Shown here piece after piece: positions 1-8,847 of a stretch of 64,000 nt of DNA (position 1 is the first letter of the stretch; each line of letters begins with the position of its first letter). Origin of the DNA: an uncultured SAR86 cluster bacterium (GTDB taxonomy: Bacteria; Pseudomonadota; Gammaproteobacteria; Magnimaribacterales; D2472); the NCBI GenBank assembly GCA_905181645.1, contig CAJIYN010000002.1, positions 62,001 through 126,000 on the forward strand, written 5' to 3'. Both the position numbers and the translations under genes were made by a program. Below the pieces are notes generated by a model. That model ran no database searches. It was not told the origin of the DNA and saw only the letters and a program-made list of their open reading frames with translations.

Positions 1-23
1 AAATTGAACCATTAACGGATTAA
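1..23 (+). CDS. clpS: ClpS adaptor, last codons only
   Basis: Only six codons and a TAA stop are visible, reading I-E-P-L-T-D and ending two bases before the clpA start. ClpS proteins often end in a similar short tail, and clpS directly precedes clpA in gammaproteobacteria. The identification rests on position rather than on motif content. Confidence 0.45.
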
Positions 24-24
24 T

Positions 25-2192
25 ATGTTTAGTAAAGAATTAGAACAATCCATAGCAAGCCTTTTTGATCAAGCGCAAGATAAAAATATTCAATACATAA
101 CAATTGAACACTTGTTGTTAATGATTTTAAATGATTTTGATGTAGCTGACGCACTTGAAAGCTTTAATGTTAGCCGTGATCAGCTTAGAAGCAGTACAGA
201 GGATTACCTTGCAGATACTACTATTTTAAAAGTTGATGAAGCAAAACCAGTTCAACCAACTCTTGGTTTTCAAAGAGTTTTACAAAGAGCAGTTTTTCAC
301 ATTCAATCGTCAGGAAAGGGTGTAGTTAAACCAATAAATATCCTTGTTGCTATATTCTCTGAAAAAGAAAGTCATGCTGTATTCCTTCTCTCAAAAATAG
401 GTGTATCTAGATTAGATATAGTTTCTTATATTTCTCATGGATCAAGCTCTTCTAAAGAAGATCCTTCATCATTAAACAAGAATGAAGAGGCTGAAATTAG
501 TGAAGAGGCTCCTAAAACTGATACCAATGAATTTCTTATTAATTTAAATAATCTTGCCTTAGAAAATAAGATAGAAAAACTTATTGGACGAGAAAATGAA
601 ATTGCTAGAATGATTCAAATTCTTGCAAGAAGAACAAAAAATAATCCAGTTTTAATTGGGTGAGGCTGGTGTAGGAAAAACTGCAATTGCAGAGGGTTTA
701 GCTTATTTGATATGTAATAAAAAAGTACCTCAAATAATATCTGAAACAACAATTTACTCATTAGACATGGGATCATTATTAGCTGGTACTAAATATCGTG
801 GTGATTTTGAAAAACGATTAAAGTCGTATTAAATTTCTTAGAAAATGAGATAGGCTATTTTATTTATAGATGAAATACATACTATTATTGGAGCAGGCTC
901 TGCCTCAGGTGGATCTTTGGACGTTTCAAACTTACTAAAGCCAGCTTTAGCTAAAGGGACAAATTAGATGTATTGGCTCAACAACCTTTCAAGAATACAG
1001 AGGTATTTTTGATCAGAACCAAGCACTTTCAAGAAGATTTCAAAAAATTGATGTATAGAGCCATCCTTTGACGAGTGTGTTGATATATTAAAAGGTATTA
1101 AATCAAGCTATGAGGATTATCATAATGTTAAATATTCAGAGAATGCTTTAAAGTCTTGTGTTTATTTAACTGAAAGATATATTTCCGATAGACATCTTCC
1201 AGACAAAGCTATAGATGCTTTGATGAAGGGTTCTTTAAATATATTAAGAAAAAATAATAAAAAAATAACCGTAAAACAATCAGATATTGAAGAGGCCTTA
1301 AAAAATGGAAACGAAGTTGGTAAAAAATATCTAGAAAAAGGCCTTATTAATTCTGCTTTGATTGAGTTGCACAATTGTTTTTGTATTGTACATAAGGAAA
1401 CAACTAATTTAAACTTTATTGATAAATCTAGTTTGAAAAAAATTAATTACTTTTAATATATTGAGCAAATTAATTATGAGTTTAATAAAAGATTTTTTTA
1501 ACGATATTACTAAAGAAAATATTACTAATGGATGGAAAAGCATGCTGTATCAAGACTAATTGGAGCACCTCCTGGTTATGTCGGCTTTGATCAAGGTGGT
1601 TTATTGACTGATGGCATTGATCAAAATCCCCATGCTGTTCTACTGCTTGATGAAATAGAAAAAGCACATCCAGATATCTTCAATATCCTGCTTCAAGTTA
1701 TGGATGCAGGAGTTTTAACTGATAACAACGGCCGTAAAGCTGACTTTAGAAACGTCATACTTATTATGACAACTAACATTGGTGCTGAAATGCTCTCAAA
1801 GCGCAACATTGGTTTTAATGATCAATCCAATGAATCTGATGCTATGAACAGACTCAATAAGTTATTCTCACCAGAGTTTAGAAATAGGCTTGATGAAACG
1901 ATTCAGTTCAATTATTTAGACAAAACTATTATTTTTCTGTTGTTGATAAATTCTTAACTAAGCTGCAGGCTCAGCTTGATAAAAGAAATGTTGAGTTAGA
2001 GATAACTAAATCTGTTAGTGAATGGATCGCTGAGAATGGTTATGACAAAGATATGGGCGCAAGACCTATGGAAAGATTTATAGCTTCTGCATCAACCAAG
2101 GGATGATACTTCCCAATAATGACAGCAAATGGACCGATATGGTTAATGGAGCTTTAAAATTTACTGAAAAAAAATCTAAAGTTAAAGCTTAG
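25..2192 (+). pseudogene. clpA: ClpA, ATPase subunit of the ClpAP protease (broken reading frame)
   Basis: ClpA is the AAA+ unfoldase that feeds substrates to ClpP. The first frame (25-663) holds the N-domain and the start of AAA domain 1. After a one-base shift near 661 the Walker A GEAGVGKT follows. Further shifts near 830-860 and 960-1050 are needed to reach the Walker B LFIDEIHT and the sensor part. The second AAA domain resumes at 1532 with the VSRLIGAPPGYVG and LLLDEIEKAHPD motifs and is readable to a TAG at 2190. The stretch that should carry the second Walker A (GPTGVGKT) is replaced by unrelated sequence at about 1324-1530. The gene faces infA with a one-base gap, as in E. coli. I read this as a normal clpA spoiled by sequence errors and one chimeric insert. 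Confidence 0.85.
1324..1530 (+). other. Unrelated segment replacing the middle of clpA
   Basis: Between two ClpA-like parts, the translation switches to a helical sequence (residues like LEKGLINSALIELHN) and then stops. It contains no ClpA motif, and the ClpA D2 Walker A is absent. The repeat-like helical look suggests part of a TPR protein, but I cannot identify it. The boundaries are approximate. Confidence 0.5.
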
Positions 2193-2193
2193 G

Positions 2194-2370
2194 CTATCTG
2201 CCTCTAAAAGTTATTCTTCCCTTAGTAAGAGTCATAAGGCGTCATTTCAACTTTAACCTTATCACCAGTCAGAATTCGAATATAATGCTTGCGCATTTTC
2301 CCTGAGATATGAGCTTCAATAATGTGATCATTCTCCAGTTTTACCTTAAACGTTGTGTTTAAGTTTTCAC
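2194..2370 (-). pseudogene. infA: Translation initiation factor IF-1, frameshifted and cut at the N-terminus
   Basis: On the minus strand the sequence reads [10 protein letters not shown], then [18 protein letters not shown] and VKVEMTPYD. After one extra base it continues as KGRITFRGR and a TAG. These are the central and C-terminal parts of the 72-residue OB-fold factor IF-1, which occupies the ribosomal A site during initiation. An E-N-L-N upstream of N-T-T is readable with small errors, but the first 15 or so residues are lost where a SecA-like segment begins. The position right behind clpA in convergent orientation matches the gammaproteobacterial order and supports the call. Confidence 0.8.
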
Positions 2371-2375
2371 GTCAC

Positions 2376-2642
2376 TTCAATTCGAGGTTTCGTTTTAAAT
2401 GAAGGAAAAATTGCTGAGATGCGAACTGGAGAAGGAAAAACTTTAGTTTCTACCTTACCAGCTTATTTAAATGGTTTAACAGAAAAAGGTGTTCATATTG
2501 TAACAGTGAATGATTATTTAGCAAAACGTGATCAAACTTGGATGGGTCAATTGCATAGATTTTTAGGTTTAGATGTTGGTTTAGTTCAAGAGACTATGAA
2601 TTCTAAACAACGTCAAAACAATTATAATTCAGATATTACTTA
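2376..2642 (+). other. secA: SecA fragment (nucleotide-binding domain 1)
   Basis: The translation reads [17 protein letters not shown], then [26 protein letters not shown] and [15 protein letters not shown], ending in DITY. This is SecA from the Walker A region to just before the usual TNSELGFDYLRDN. It has no start and no continuation and is fused in frame to an Ig-like domain. The WMGQ-HRFLGL wording is closer to cyanobacterial or alphaproteobacterial SecA than to the enterobacterial form, so the piece may come from another organism. It is not a functional gene here. Confidence 0.75.
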
Positions 2643-4629
2643 TAGCATTTCCTCTCCACCAGCTAATGGTCAGGCTGCAGTTTCAAGTTCAGGAGCTATT
2701 AGTTATATGCCAAATCAGGATTACAACGGTCAGGATACTTTTGTAATAAGAGTTTCGGCTACTCGAATAGATTCTGGGGGCCAAAGTAGTGGAACTCCGA
2801 TAACTAAAACTCAATCGGTCACTATGACTATCAATCCGATTAATGACGCACCAGTTTTAACTTTACTAGATGACTTCAGTGGTTATGGTGATACAAGTAT
2901 CATATTTGATGATTTATTAAATATGAATATAAGTGTTTCTGATGTTGATAATGATAATTCTGAGTTGCAGTTTTATGGCTCTATGCCAACTGAAAACATT
3001 AGTGGTGTTTATGGTGACGGGACTACCTCATCTTATGTCACATTAGATTTTAGTGGATTAAATACGGCTGGTTTATTAACTATGTCATTGTGTGTTTCCG
3101 ATGGTTCTATTGAAACCTGTGCCAGTGATCAAATTCAAGCTTACTATGTAGCAAATAAAGAAGTTAAAAATGTTGCTTTTGCTATTCAAGGGACTTAACT
3201 GTTCTCAGTCAGATCAACACTTATATTATTTAGTTGGTAGTCCAAATTCTTCAGCAAGAACAAACTATATATTTATCGGTGATCAGCTAACAGGAGACTC
3301 TGATAGGGATGAGTTTAGATTAAGATTAGCTGAATCGGTTAACTTGCTTGTTGCCAGCGATGATTTGCCTCCCATTAATGGTTATTTTAATATTATTGTT
3401 TTAGAAGAGGTTGCACTCACAGGTGTTTCTGTATTTGATATCGCGATTGGCTGTTATTCAGACTGGGATCCAAATATTTATTGTATTGGGGAAGTTGATA
3501 GAAATTTAATTACCAATGTTATGCCTTCATGGACTGTAGCCTCCTTCTTAACAACGATTTCAGGCAGGGGAGTTGCTCAGGGATCAGTTAATATTCAAGG
3601 CCTATCAAGTAGAACTAGAGAAGTTGTAATGCATGAGTTAGGTCATTCACATGGTTTTATGGGTGACGAGTATGATTCTGGTGGAGAAAGAACATTCCCA
3701 GATTATTATGCAGACTTCCCTATGAATACAACAACGGTTCAAGACCCTCAGTTAGCTAAATGGAGTCATCATATCGATGATATGAATAATGTTCCTGGAG
3801 TTAATTACGATGTCTGTTATAACTACTCAGATGGTTCTATCTATTACAGGGATGAACTAACTTATGAGGAATGTGAGTGTTACATGAATCAATACCCTGA
3901 TTCTGAAGATTATCCAGGTACGAATGAAGATGATAGCTGTAAGAATAAAATAGGACTCTTAGAGGGAACTTATTATGGTGAAATTGAAACTTATAGGCCT
4001 AGATGGATAAGTGTGATGTGGTGCTGTTTCTTAGAGTATGGAAAAGTAAATATTGAAGGCTTTGCTGTTGGCTCAATTATGAATCAAGGTTTTTCAAATT
4101 ATAAAATAAACTCAGAGGAGTCAGATAATATGTTCTTAACAATCCATCAGGTTTAGGGGAGACTATAACTTTTGAGATTGATGCAGTTTATGATGAAACC
4201 AAGTTAAAGCTTAAATGGCTAGTTGATGGCCAAGAGCAGACAGATCTAGAAAATAATCTTACGGCAACGTTTAATAGACCAAGTGATAATAGGGCAGTTT
4301 CATACTCTTGGGTTGTCGAAGGATTTAACTTTTTCTCTAAAACTGTTTCAAAATCCAAATAACCCTCTTGATTTTTATGAGTCATATTGGGAAAGAGAAT
4401 ATTATTATCAAAGTGATCCAGCTTTAACTCCACTAGCATCTCTCAATCCATATGTTGGCTCATGGAGTTGGTACAAGGATGGGGGATATTCGAAAGATGA
4501 TACGGTTGATTCAAGTAATGAAGATCAATTTTTATATATAAGTCTTTAACATTAGGTGATAATTTTAAAACTGTTAGAGAAAAGTGCAAAGATATAATGC
4601 CTAGTATAGTAATTGATAGCGAAAAATAA
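2643..4629 (+). pseudogene. Secreted M64-type metallopeptidase with cadherin/Ig-like domain, N-terminus missing
   Basis: The first part (2643-3195) is a Big/cadherin-like repeat region with the signatures [13 protein letters not shown] and TINPINDAP. After a frameshift near 3190 a catalytic domain follows with HELGHSHGFMGDEYDSGG at about 3634-3687. This is the HExxH plus G-D-E-Y pattern of peptidase family M64 (IgA peptidase type). A Cys-rich stretch and a further beta-sandwich-like region follow, with two more shifts near 4150 and 4340. The last frame ends at a TAA at 4627. The family is secreted or surface-attached, and a signal peptide would be expected, but the 5' end is lost at the join to the SecA piece. 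Zinc dependence and proteolysis are inferred from the motif. Confidence 0.7.
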
Positions 4630-4800
4630 ATGAGTATTGAATATATAAGAAGAACACCAACTACTAATCAAGAATATTATAACAAACAATTAGAACAAGC
4701 TGTAAATGAATTAGTAAACAGAGTTAATATAAATTATAGCAAAGTTACAACATGGATATTAGAAGACCATTTGTCAATAAATCAGATATCTATGCATTAA
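4630..4800 (+). CDS. Short ORF of unknown function, possibly an insert
   Basis: A 56-codon frame starts with an ATG directly behind the TAA of the peptidase and is rich in Asn, Gln and charged residues (RRTPTTNQEYYNKQ, then a helix). It runs out at 4798 while another frame (4752-5018) becomes the more protein-like one. It may be a real small gene or a displaced piece. I recognise no family. Confidence 0.25.
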   Translation: MSIEYIRRTPTTNQEYYNKQLEQAVNELVNRVNINYSKVTTWILEDHLSINQISMH

Positions 4801-5018
4801 ACTTTTTAAATGCTGATAAAGAGCTTATTTATCAAATTGGCATCAATGATCCTTTTAAAGCTGGAGCTCAGCATATCGGATATGAAGATTACAAAGAGTA
4901 CCAGTTTGATGTTCCACTAAAAAACTTTAAGGTAGTTGTTCCTCAAGAGGTTGAAGCTAGCTATATAGAACTTGTAAGAAGAACTCACAATAATGAACTT
5001 ATTATTATGGATATTTAA
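4752..5018 (+). CDS. C-terminal domain of a secreted protein, unknown (possibly of the M64 peptidase)
   Basis: The 88-residue frame has the look of a beta-rich domain: DIRRPFVNKSDIYALNF, a GINDPFKAGAQHIGYED stretch and the ending ELVRRTHNNELIIMDI. The ATG at 4752 is probably internal, since the sequence begins as if mid-protein. Its place behind the M64 peptidase and the same strand suggest that it is the true C-terminus of that protein, separated by the ORF at 4630-4800. This is inference. Confidence 0.35.
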   Translation: MDIRRPFVNKSDIYALNFLNADKELIYQIGINDPFKAGAQHIGYEDYKEYQFDVPLKNFKVVVPQEVEASYIELVRRTHNNELIIMDI

Positions 5019-5083
5019 ATTTATAGTTAAAATTAATACCATGATTACAGAAGTCCTATTAAGGTTTAGGCAGCAATCATTAA

Positions 5084-6404
5084 TTAATCAGTTATGCACG
5101 GAAAAAAGCTTTCTACTTGGTTTTTCATAAAGTATCTACTTTTAGGAAAATACTCTTTCATAACTTTTTTTGTATCATTTTGACTTTCAACACTTTGAAT
5201 GGAATTAGAAAAGTCATCTCTTGCAAGCATATGTCTAAATTGAATAATTGATACATCTTCATCAAAGACACCATCTCCATCATCAGCCATAGGTAACCAA
5301 GCATACCCACATTCTTTGTTCGCATTTCTAGGTCTATCCTTTAATCTGCTTACAAAGATTGTGAAATATCCATTTTTATCTAAAGGAATCTCTTCATCAA
5401 ATAAACAATCATTCACTCTAGTATTGCCAAAACTTTGATTAGAACAAACAGACCAATATCTAAGTTCACTGTCTTTATATACACCATTAGAGTTATATGT
5501 TTTGGGTGTAAGAGGGGCCTTGGCTTTAAGAAGAAGTACTTTGCCATATTTCCTATTAACAATTGTTCTTAGATAGTGGTTATCTAGGTTAGGAAAAAAA
5601 CCACCAGTACTTCTAGGAGCTTCATTATTAAACTCTCCTGTATATATCCCAATAAGACTCTGTCTATCCATTTGTATGTACCATTCTGGTGGATTTTTTG
5701 CAGGCCAAGTCTCAGACTTATCAGGCTGGGATGCTAATTCTCTATACTTCATTGGAGGAATTCCTGCTGCATCAAGAGTAATAGCTAAGTTTTGGGACGT
5801 ATTTAAAATCTTACAAGCATCATTTCCAGAGTATGTTTTTCCATCACGAACTACCTTTAGTTCAGGCAAATTAACGCCTCCAAGGGGTCCAGTTTCATTA
5901 TCTGGCAAATACACTCTATATATGATTAATTGCTGATTTGGGCCATAAAAAGGTGCATTAAGAGTGTTATATGACGATATGTTAGATATTTTTCCTGTTT
6001 CTCTATCTGTAACAGGCGAGTTATTTAAAACTTGTATTTTATAAGCTCTATTTGTATCAAGACGAGGTGTTTATCCAGTTAAATGGATTTATTGAGTTTA
6101 TTACAGGCTTAATTAAATAATCAGCAAGTGATTCTAAAGGTCTTCCACGACCATCGTAACTAATAATTGACATATATCTAGCAAGAGGGAAATCACCATC
6201 TAAATAAAGTTCAACATCCTCAGGCATTGTGAATGTTGCTGCCCAATAAAATACATTAGCATCTGGATAAGCAAGATTTATATAAGGATCAGCGCTATGA
6301 GGACCTCTAGACCAAAAACAGTCTTTTGGACCAGGAACACCAATGTCAGAACTAAAAACTGGAATTGAGAATAAGAGTACTAAAAAGATATGTATATGTT
6401 TCAT
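5084..6404 (-). pseudogene. Secreted protein of unknown function, one frameshift
   Basis: The product begins MKHIHIFLVLLFSIPVFSS, a clear signal peptide. It continues as a roughly 440-residue protein once a single-base shift near 6060 is bridged (the frames join at NPFNWINT and RLDTNRAYKIQVLNN). Visible features are an early Cys-Phe-Trp patch, a YWAATFTMPEDVELYLDGDFP stretch, a central CSNQSFGNTRVNDC segment with paired cysteines, and a C-terminal CGYAWLPMADDGDG region. The even spread of Cys and Trp suits a folded extracellular or periplasmic protein. I do not recognise the family. It faces away from the next gene at 6528 and toward the M64 region. Confidence 0.6.
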
Positions 6405-6527
6405 ATTATTATATTAATTAACATGGCACGATTGTCCTCGCTACGCTCAGTTCGATTGGCAGTAATGTTAAGCAATATGGTATCATTTTATTAGAACAGA
6501 TTCCTTTTTTTGGCTTACTTATTTATC
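6405..6527. other. Gap between divergent genes; composition changes here
   Basis: The 120 bases contain a short GC-richer block (ctcgctacgctcagttcg, 6437-6454) and then AT-rich sequence. I see no clear promoter for either side. The base composition and codon use of the following two genes differ from the left flank, so a join may lie here. Confidence 0.3.
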
Positions 6528-7433
6528 ATGATAGAAACAAAAACATTTTCACCAAATGGCTTTAATAGCTTTGCTATACAAGCTTATCGTTTAGTGTTTG
6601 GTCGTATTTTACCACAGTCATTGTTTCGCGATAAAATACCTGCTGAAGTAGATCGCAAGGCAGTAAAGGGAAAGTTTGATTTAGAAATTGTTAGTCACTG
6701 TTGGGGTTATGCCAACATGTTAACCTATCAATTAAGTTCGTTTGTAAACTATCCACCAACAAAACTAAATTTAACTGTGACCGTTTTTTATGCTGAAGAA
6801 GATACTAAAACAAAGGCTACATTGGACTTCTTTAGTCAAATAACCATGCCAAATATCACTTGGAATTTCCACCCACTTTCCAAAGGAAAGCTCTTTAGAC
6901 GTGGCATAGGCCGAAATATGGCTGCGCGGTCAACAGAAGCTGACTGGATATGGTTTACAGATTGCGACATTATCTTTTATGAGAACTGCTTAGACTCACT
7001 CGCCGATAGTTTACAAGGCGAGAAAGGTTCATTGTTTTTTCCTAAAGAAGAAAAAATCACTGAGATGTTAAAAGATGATGACCCATTATTGTCAAATGAT
7101 GCCCAACCACAAGTTATCGATATAGAAACAGAAAATTTCAGTTTATACGAGCGTGGTAAATCCCGTGATAAAGCACGCGGCCCATTTCAAATTGTTCATG
7201 GTGACGTTGCTCGTGCTATCGGTTATTGTGAAAAACTGTCAATATTTCAAACTGAATCTGACCGTTGGCGTAAAACCTATGAAGACACCGCCTTTCGCTG
7301 GCTACTTGGCACTGATGGTGAGCCTAAGCATATTGATGGTGTTTTTCATATTCATCATGTTACAAAAGGACGTTATACTGAAAATTCTCAATTGTCTAAA
7401 GTGCGTAGTAATATCCGTTTAAGCCAAAAATAG
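6528..7433 (+). CDS. GT-A fold glycosyltransferase
   Basis: About 300 residues with the opening FDLEIVSHCWGYANMLTYQL, a nucleotide-sugar region with the conserved RNMAARSTEADWIWFTDCD (the T-D-C-D acts as the DxD metal site), and the late EDTAFRWLLG acid residues. These fit GT-A transferases of the GT2/GT27 type that add a sugar to a lipid-linked or cell-envelope acceptor. I prefer the ATG at 6528 over the TTG at 6510 because the conserved part starts soon after it. The gene is intact, unlike most of its surroundings, and is followed 50 bases later by a Kdo kinase, so a role in lipopolysaccharide core assembly is likely. Its higher G+C suggests another origin from the flanks. Confidence 0.7.
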   Translation: MIETKTFSPNGFNSFAIQAYRLVFGRILPQSLFRDKIPAEVDRKAVKGKFDLEIVSHCWGYANMLTYQLSSFVNYPPTKLNLTVTVFYAEEDTKTKATLDFFSQITMPNITWNFHPLSKGKLFRRGIGRNMAARSTEADWIWFTDCDIIFYENCLDSLADSLQGEKGSLFFPKEEKITEMLKDDDPLLSNDAQPQVIDIETENFSLYERGKSRDKARGPFQIVHGDVARAIGYCEKLSIFQTESDRWRKTYEDTAFRWLLGTDGEPKHIDGVFHIHHVTKGRYTENSQLSKVRSNIRLSQK

Positions 7434-7482
7434 ATGCCCTTGAAGATAAATCAAGGGATATTTATTTTACTAAAAGTCTTAT

Positions 7483-8283
7483 TTGGATCAAAATTGTTGC
7501 ATGGCATACATACAACAAAAAGCAGTTAAGTCCCACATCATGTTGTTTGATGCAGGCCATTTCCCTGCACCTGTCCCAAAAATGTTTACGGGTCAATATT
7601 GGAAGACACAAAATGCCATAACAGGACAGGCAACCGGCCGTGGCACCACCTACTTTTTTCAACATAACAAAAATGAATATGTGTTACGGCACTATCGTCG
7701 CGGTGGCTTGATTGGAAAAGTACTAAGTGATCAATATATGTATACAGGTATTGAAAAATCACGAGTATGGCAAGAATTTAAGCTACTACAGCACATGAAA
7801 AATATGGATTTAAATTGTCCAACTCCGATCGCAGCGATGTTGAAGAAGACAGGCTTATATTACCAAGCCGATATCATTTCAAAAAAAATTTCCAGCGCTA
7901 AAGACTTACATCATATTTTACTAGCAAACAGCTTAACCGCTGATGTATGGAAAAAAATTGGGCAAACCATTGCCAAATTTCATCATCATCAGATTTATCA
8001 CCACGATTTAAATATCCACAACATTATGCTCGATATAGAAAACGAGGTTTGGTTAATTGATTTTGATAAATGCGGAATTAGACAAGGCAGTAATTGGAAA
8101 AACTCAAACATGGTGCGTTTAAAGCGATCGTTTGAAAAAGAAAAACGATTACGTAATATTTATTGGCAACTGGCCGATTGGCAAATACTAATATCTGCCT
8201 ATAACGAAGAATTATTACACAAACATCACAACGTTACATCTTTAGTTCTAAGGACTATACTGAACATGTATTATTTAACATAA
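7483..8283 (+). CDS. kdkA: 3-deoxy-D-manno-octulosonic acid (Kdo) kinase
   Basis: KdkA phosphorylates Kdo in the inner core of lipopolysaccharide at the cytoplasmic face of the inner membrane. The protein shows the RIO/WaaP kinase pattern: a Gly-rich TGRGTTYFF followed by EYVLRHYRRGG (the nucleotide Lys is replaced by an Arg-rich loop, as in the family), the catalytic HHDLNIHNIML at about residues 170-180 and the WLIDFDKCG metal site. The length of about 266 is slightly above the usual 235-250. The ATG at 7501 is an alternative start. The frame is intact and shares composition with the upstream glycosyltransferase, suggesting one LPS-core unit. Confidence 0.85.
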   Translation: MDQNCCMAYIQQKAVKSHIMLFDAGHFPAPVPKMFTGQYWKTQNAITGQATGRGTTYFFQHNKNEYVLRHYRRGGLIGKVLSDQYMYTGIEKSRVWQEFKLLQHMKNMDLNCPTPIAAMLKKTGLYYQADIISKKISSAKDLHHILLANSLTADVWKKIGQTIAKFHHHQIYHHDLNIHNIMLDIENEVWLIDFDKCGIRQGSNWKNSNMVRLKRSFEKEKRLRNIYWQLADWQILISAYNEELLHKHHNVTSLVLRTILNMYYLT

Positions 8284-8357
8284 TATATATTATGCGAAGT
8301 TATACATTGTATCCTAGCAATCTGTCGGCTAATGCCCTTTTAAAGATTTAGGTTTAA

Positions 8358-8780
8358 TTAATCATAATGGCAAGAACAATCTATTGTTTTACATACCTGA
8401 TGGTTTTTAAAATGAGAATATACAACAAGGCTTGATCCTACTAGTGTTAAGAATTTCTCAAAAAATTCACTTGGATAATAAGAATTTATAGTTACTGCCG
8501 ACACTAAGATTAATAACCCCACTACTCCGATTATTAGTAATAAAGACTTAAGATGATGTCTATAGCCTGAAATTAACGCATATAAGCTTACAGGTACTCC
8601 TATAATCAGTAACGATTTATGTATAGCTTCATTATCAATAGAAAATGATAAAAAACCTGATGATAGGATGATAAAGGAAGGAACAAATAGACAATGAATT
8701 ACACACAATATCGATAAAGATGATGCAAGCTTATCTGAATATAACTGAAGTTTTAAAGTGTTTTGGTTAAAATTTAGCAA
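8358..8780 (-). CDS. MerC-domain membrane protein next to the metal receptor
   Basis: The protein has the MerC start DKLASSLSILCVIHCLFVP, with the Cys and the His-Cys pair in the first membrane segment. Three more hydrophobic helices follow, and the tail HQVCKTIDCSCHYD is rich in Cys and His. MerC proteins carry metal ions such as mercury or zinc across the inner membrane. The frame is open upstream into the TonB receptor end, so the start is uncertain; the TTG at 8780 is a guess that places a short leader before the domain. It lies directly behind the TonB receptor on the same strand and probably works with it. Confidence 0.65.
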   Translation of the reverse strand: MLNFNQNTLKLQLYSDKLASSLSILCVIHCLFVPSFIILSSGFLSFSIDNEAIHKSLLIIGVPVSLYALISGYRHHLKSLLLIIGVVGLLILVSAVTINSYYPSEFFEKFLTLVGSSLVVYSHFKNHQVCKTIDCSCHYD

Positions 8781-8847
8781 AGGATTTACTGATTTTTTAT
8801 AACCTAAATTACCTAAAGAAATACTATGCAAAACGTCACCTGTTTCA

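Noticed and set aside
2353-3198. A SecA-Ig fusion protein as a new secretion factor
   Set aside because: The SecA part stops inside its nucleotide-binding domain at a motif (DITY) shared with the Ig repeat. It lacks a start and the rest of SecA, so it is a chimera.
7153-7422. 89-codon plus-strand ORF inside the glycosyltransferase
   Set aside because: It lies in another frame of an intact conserved gene and has no ribosome site or recognisable domain.
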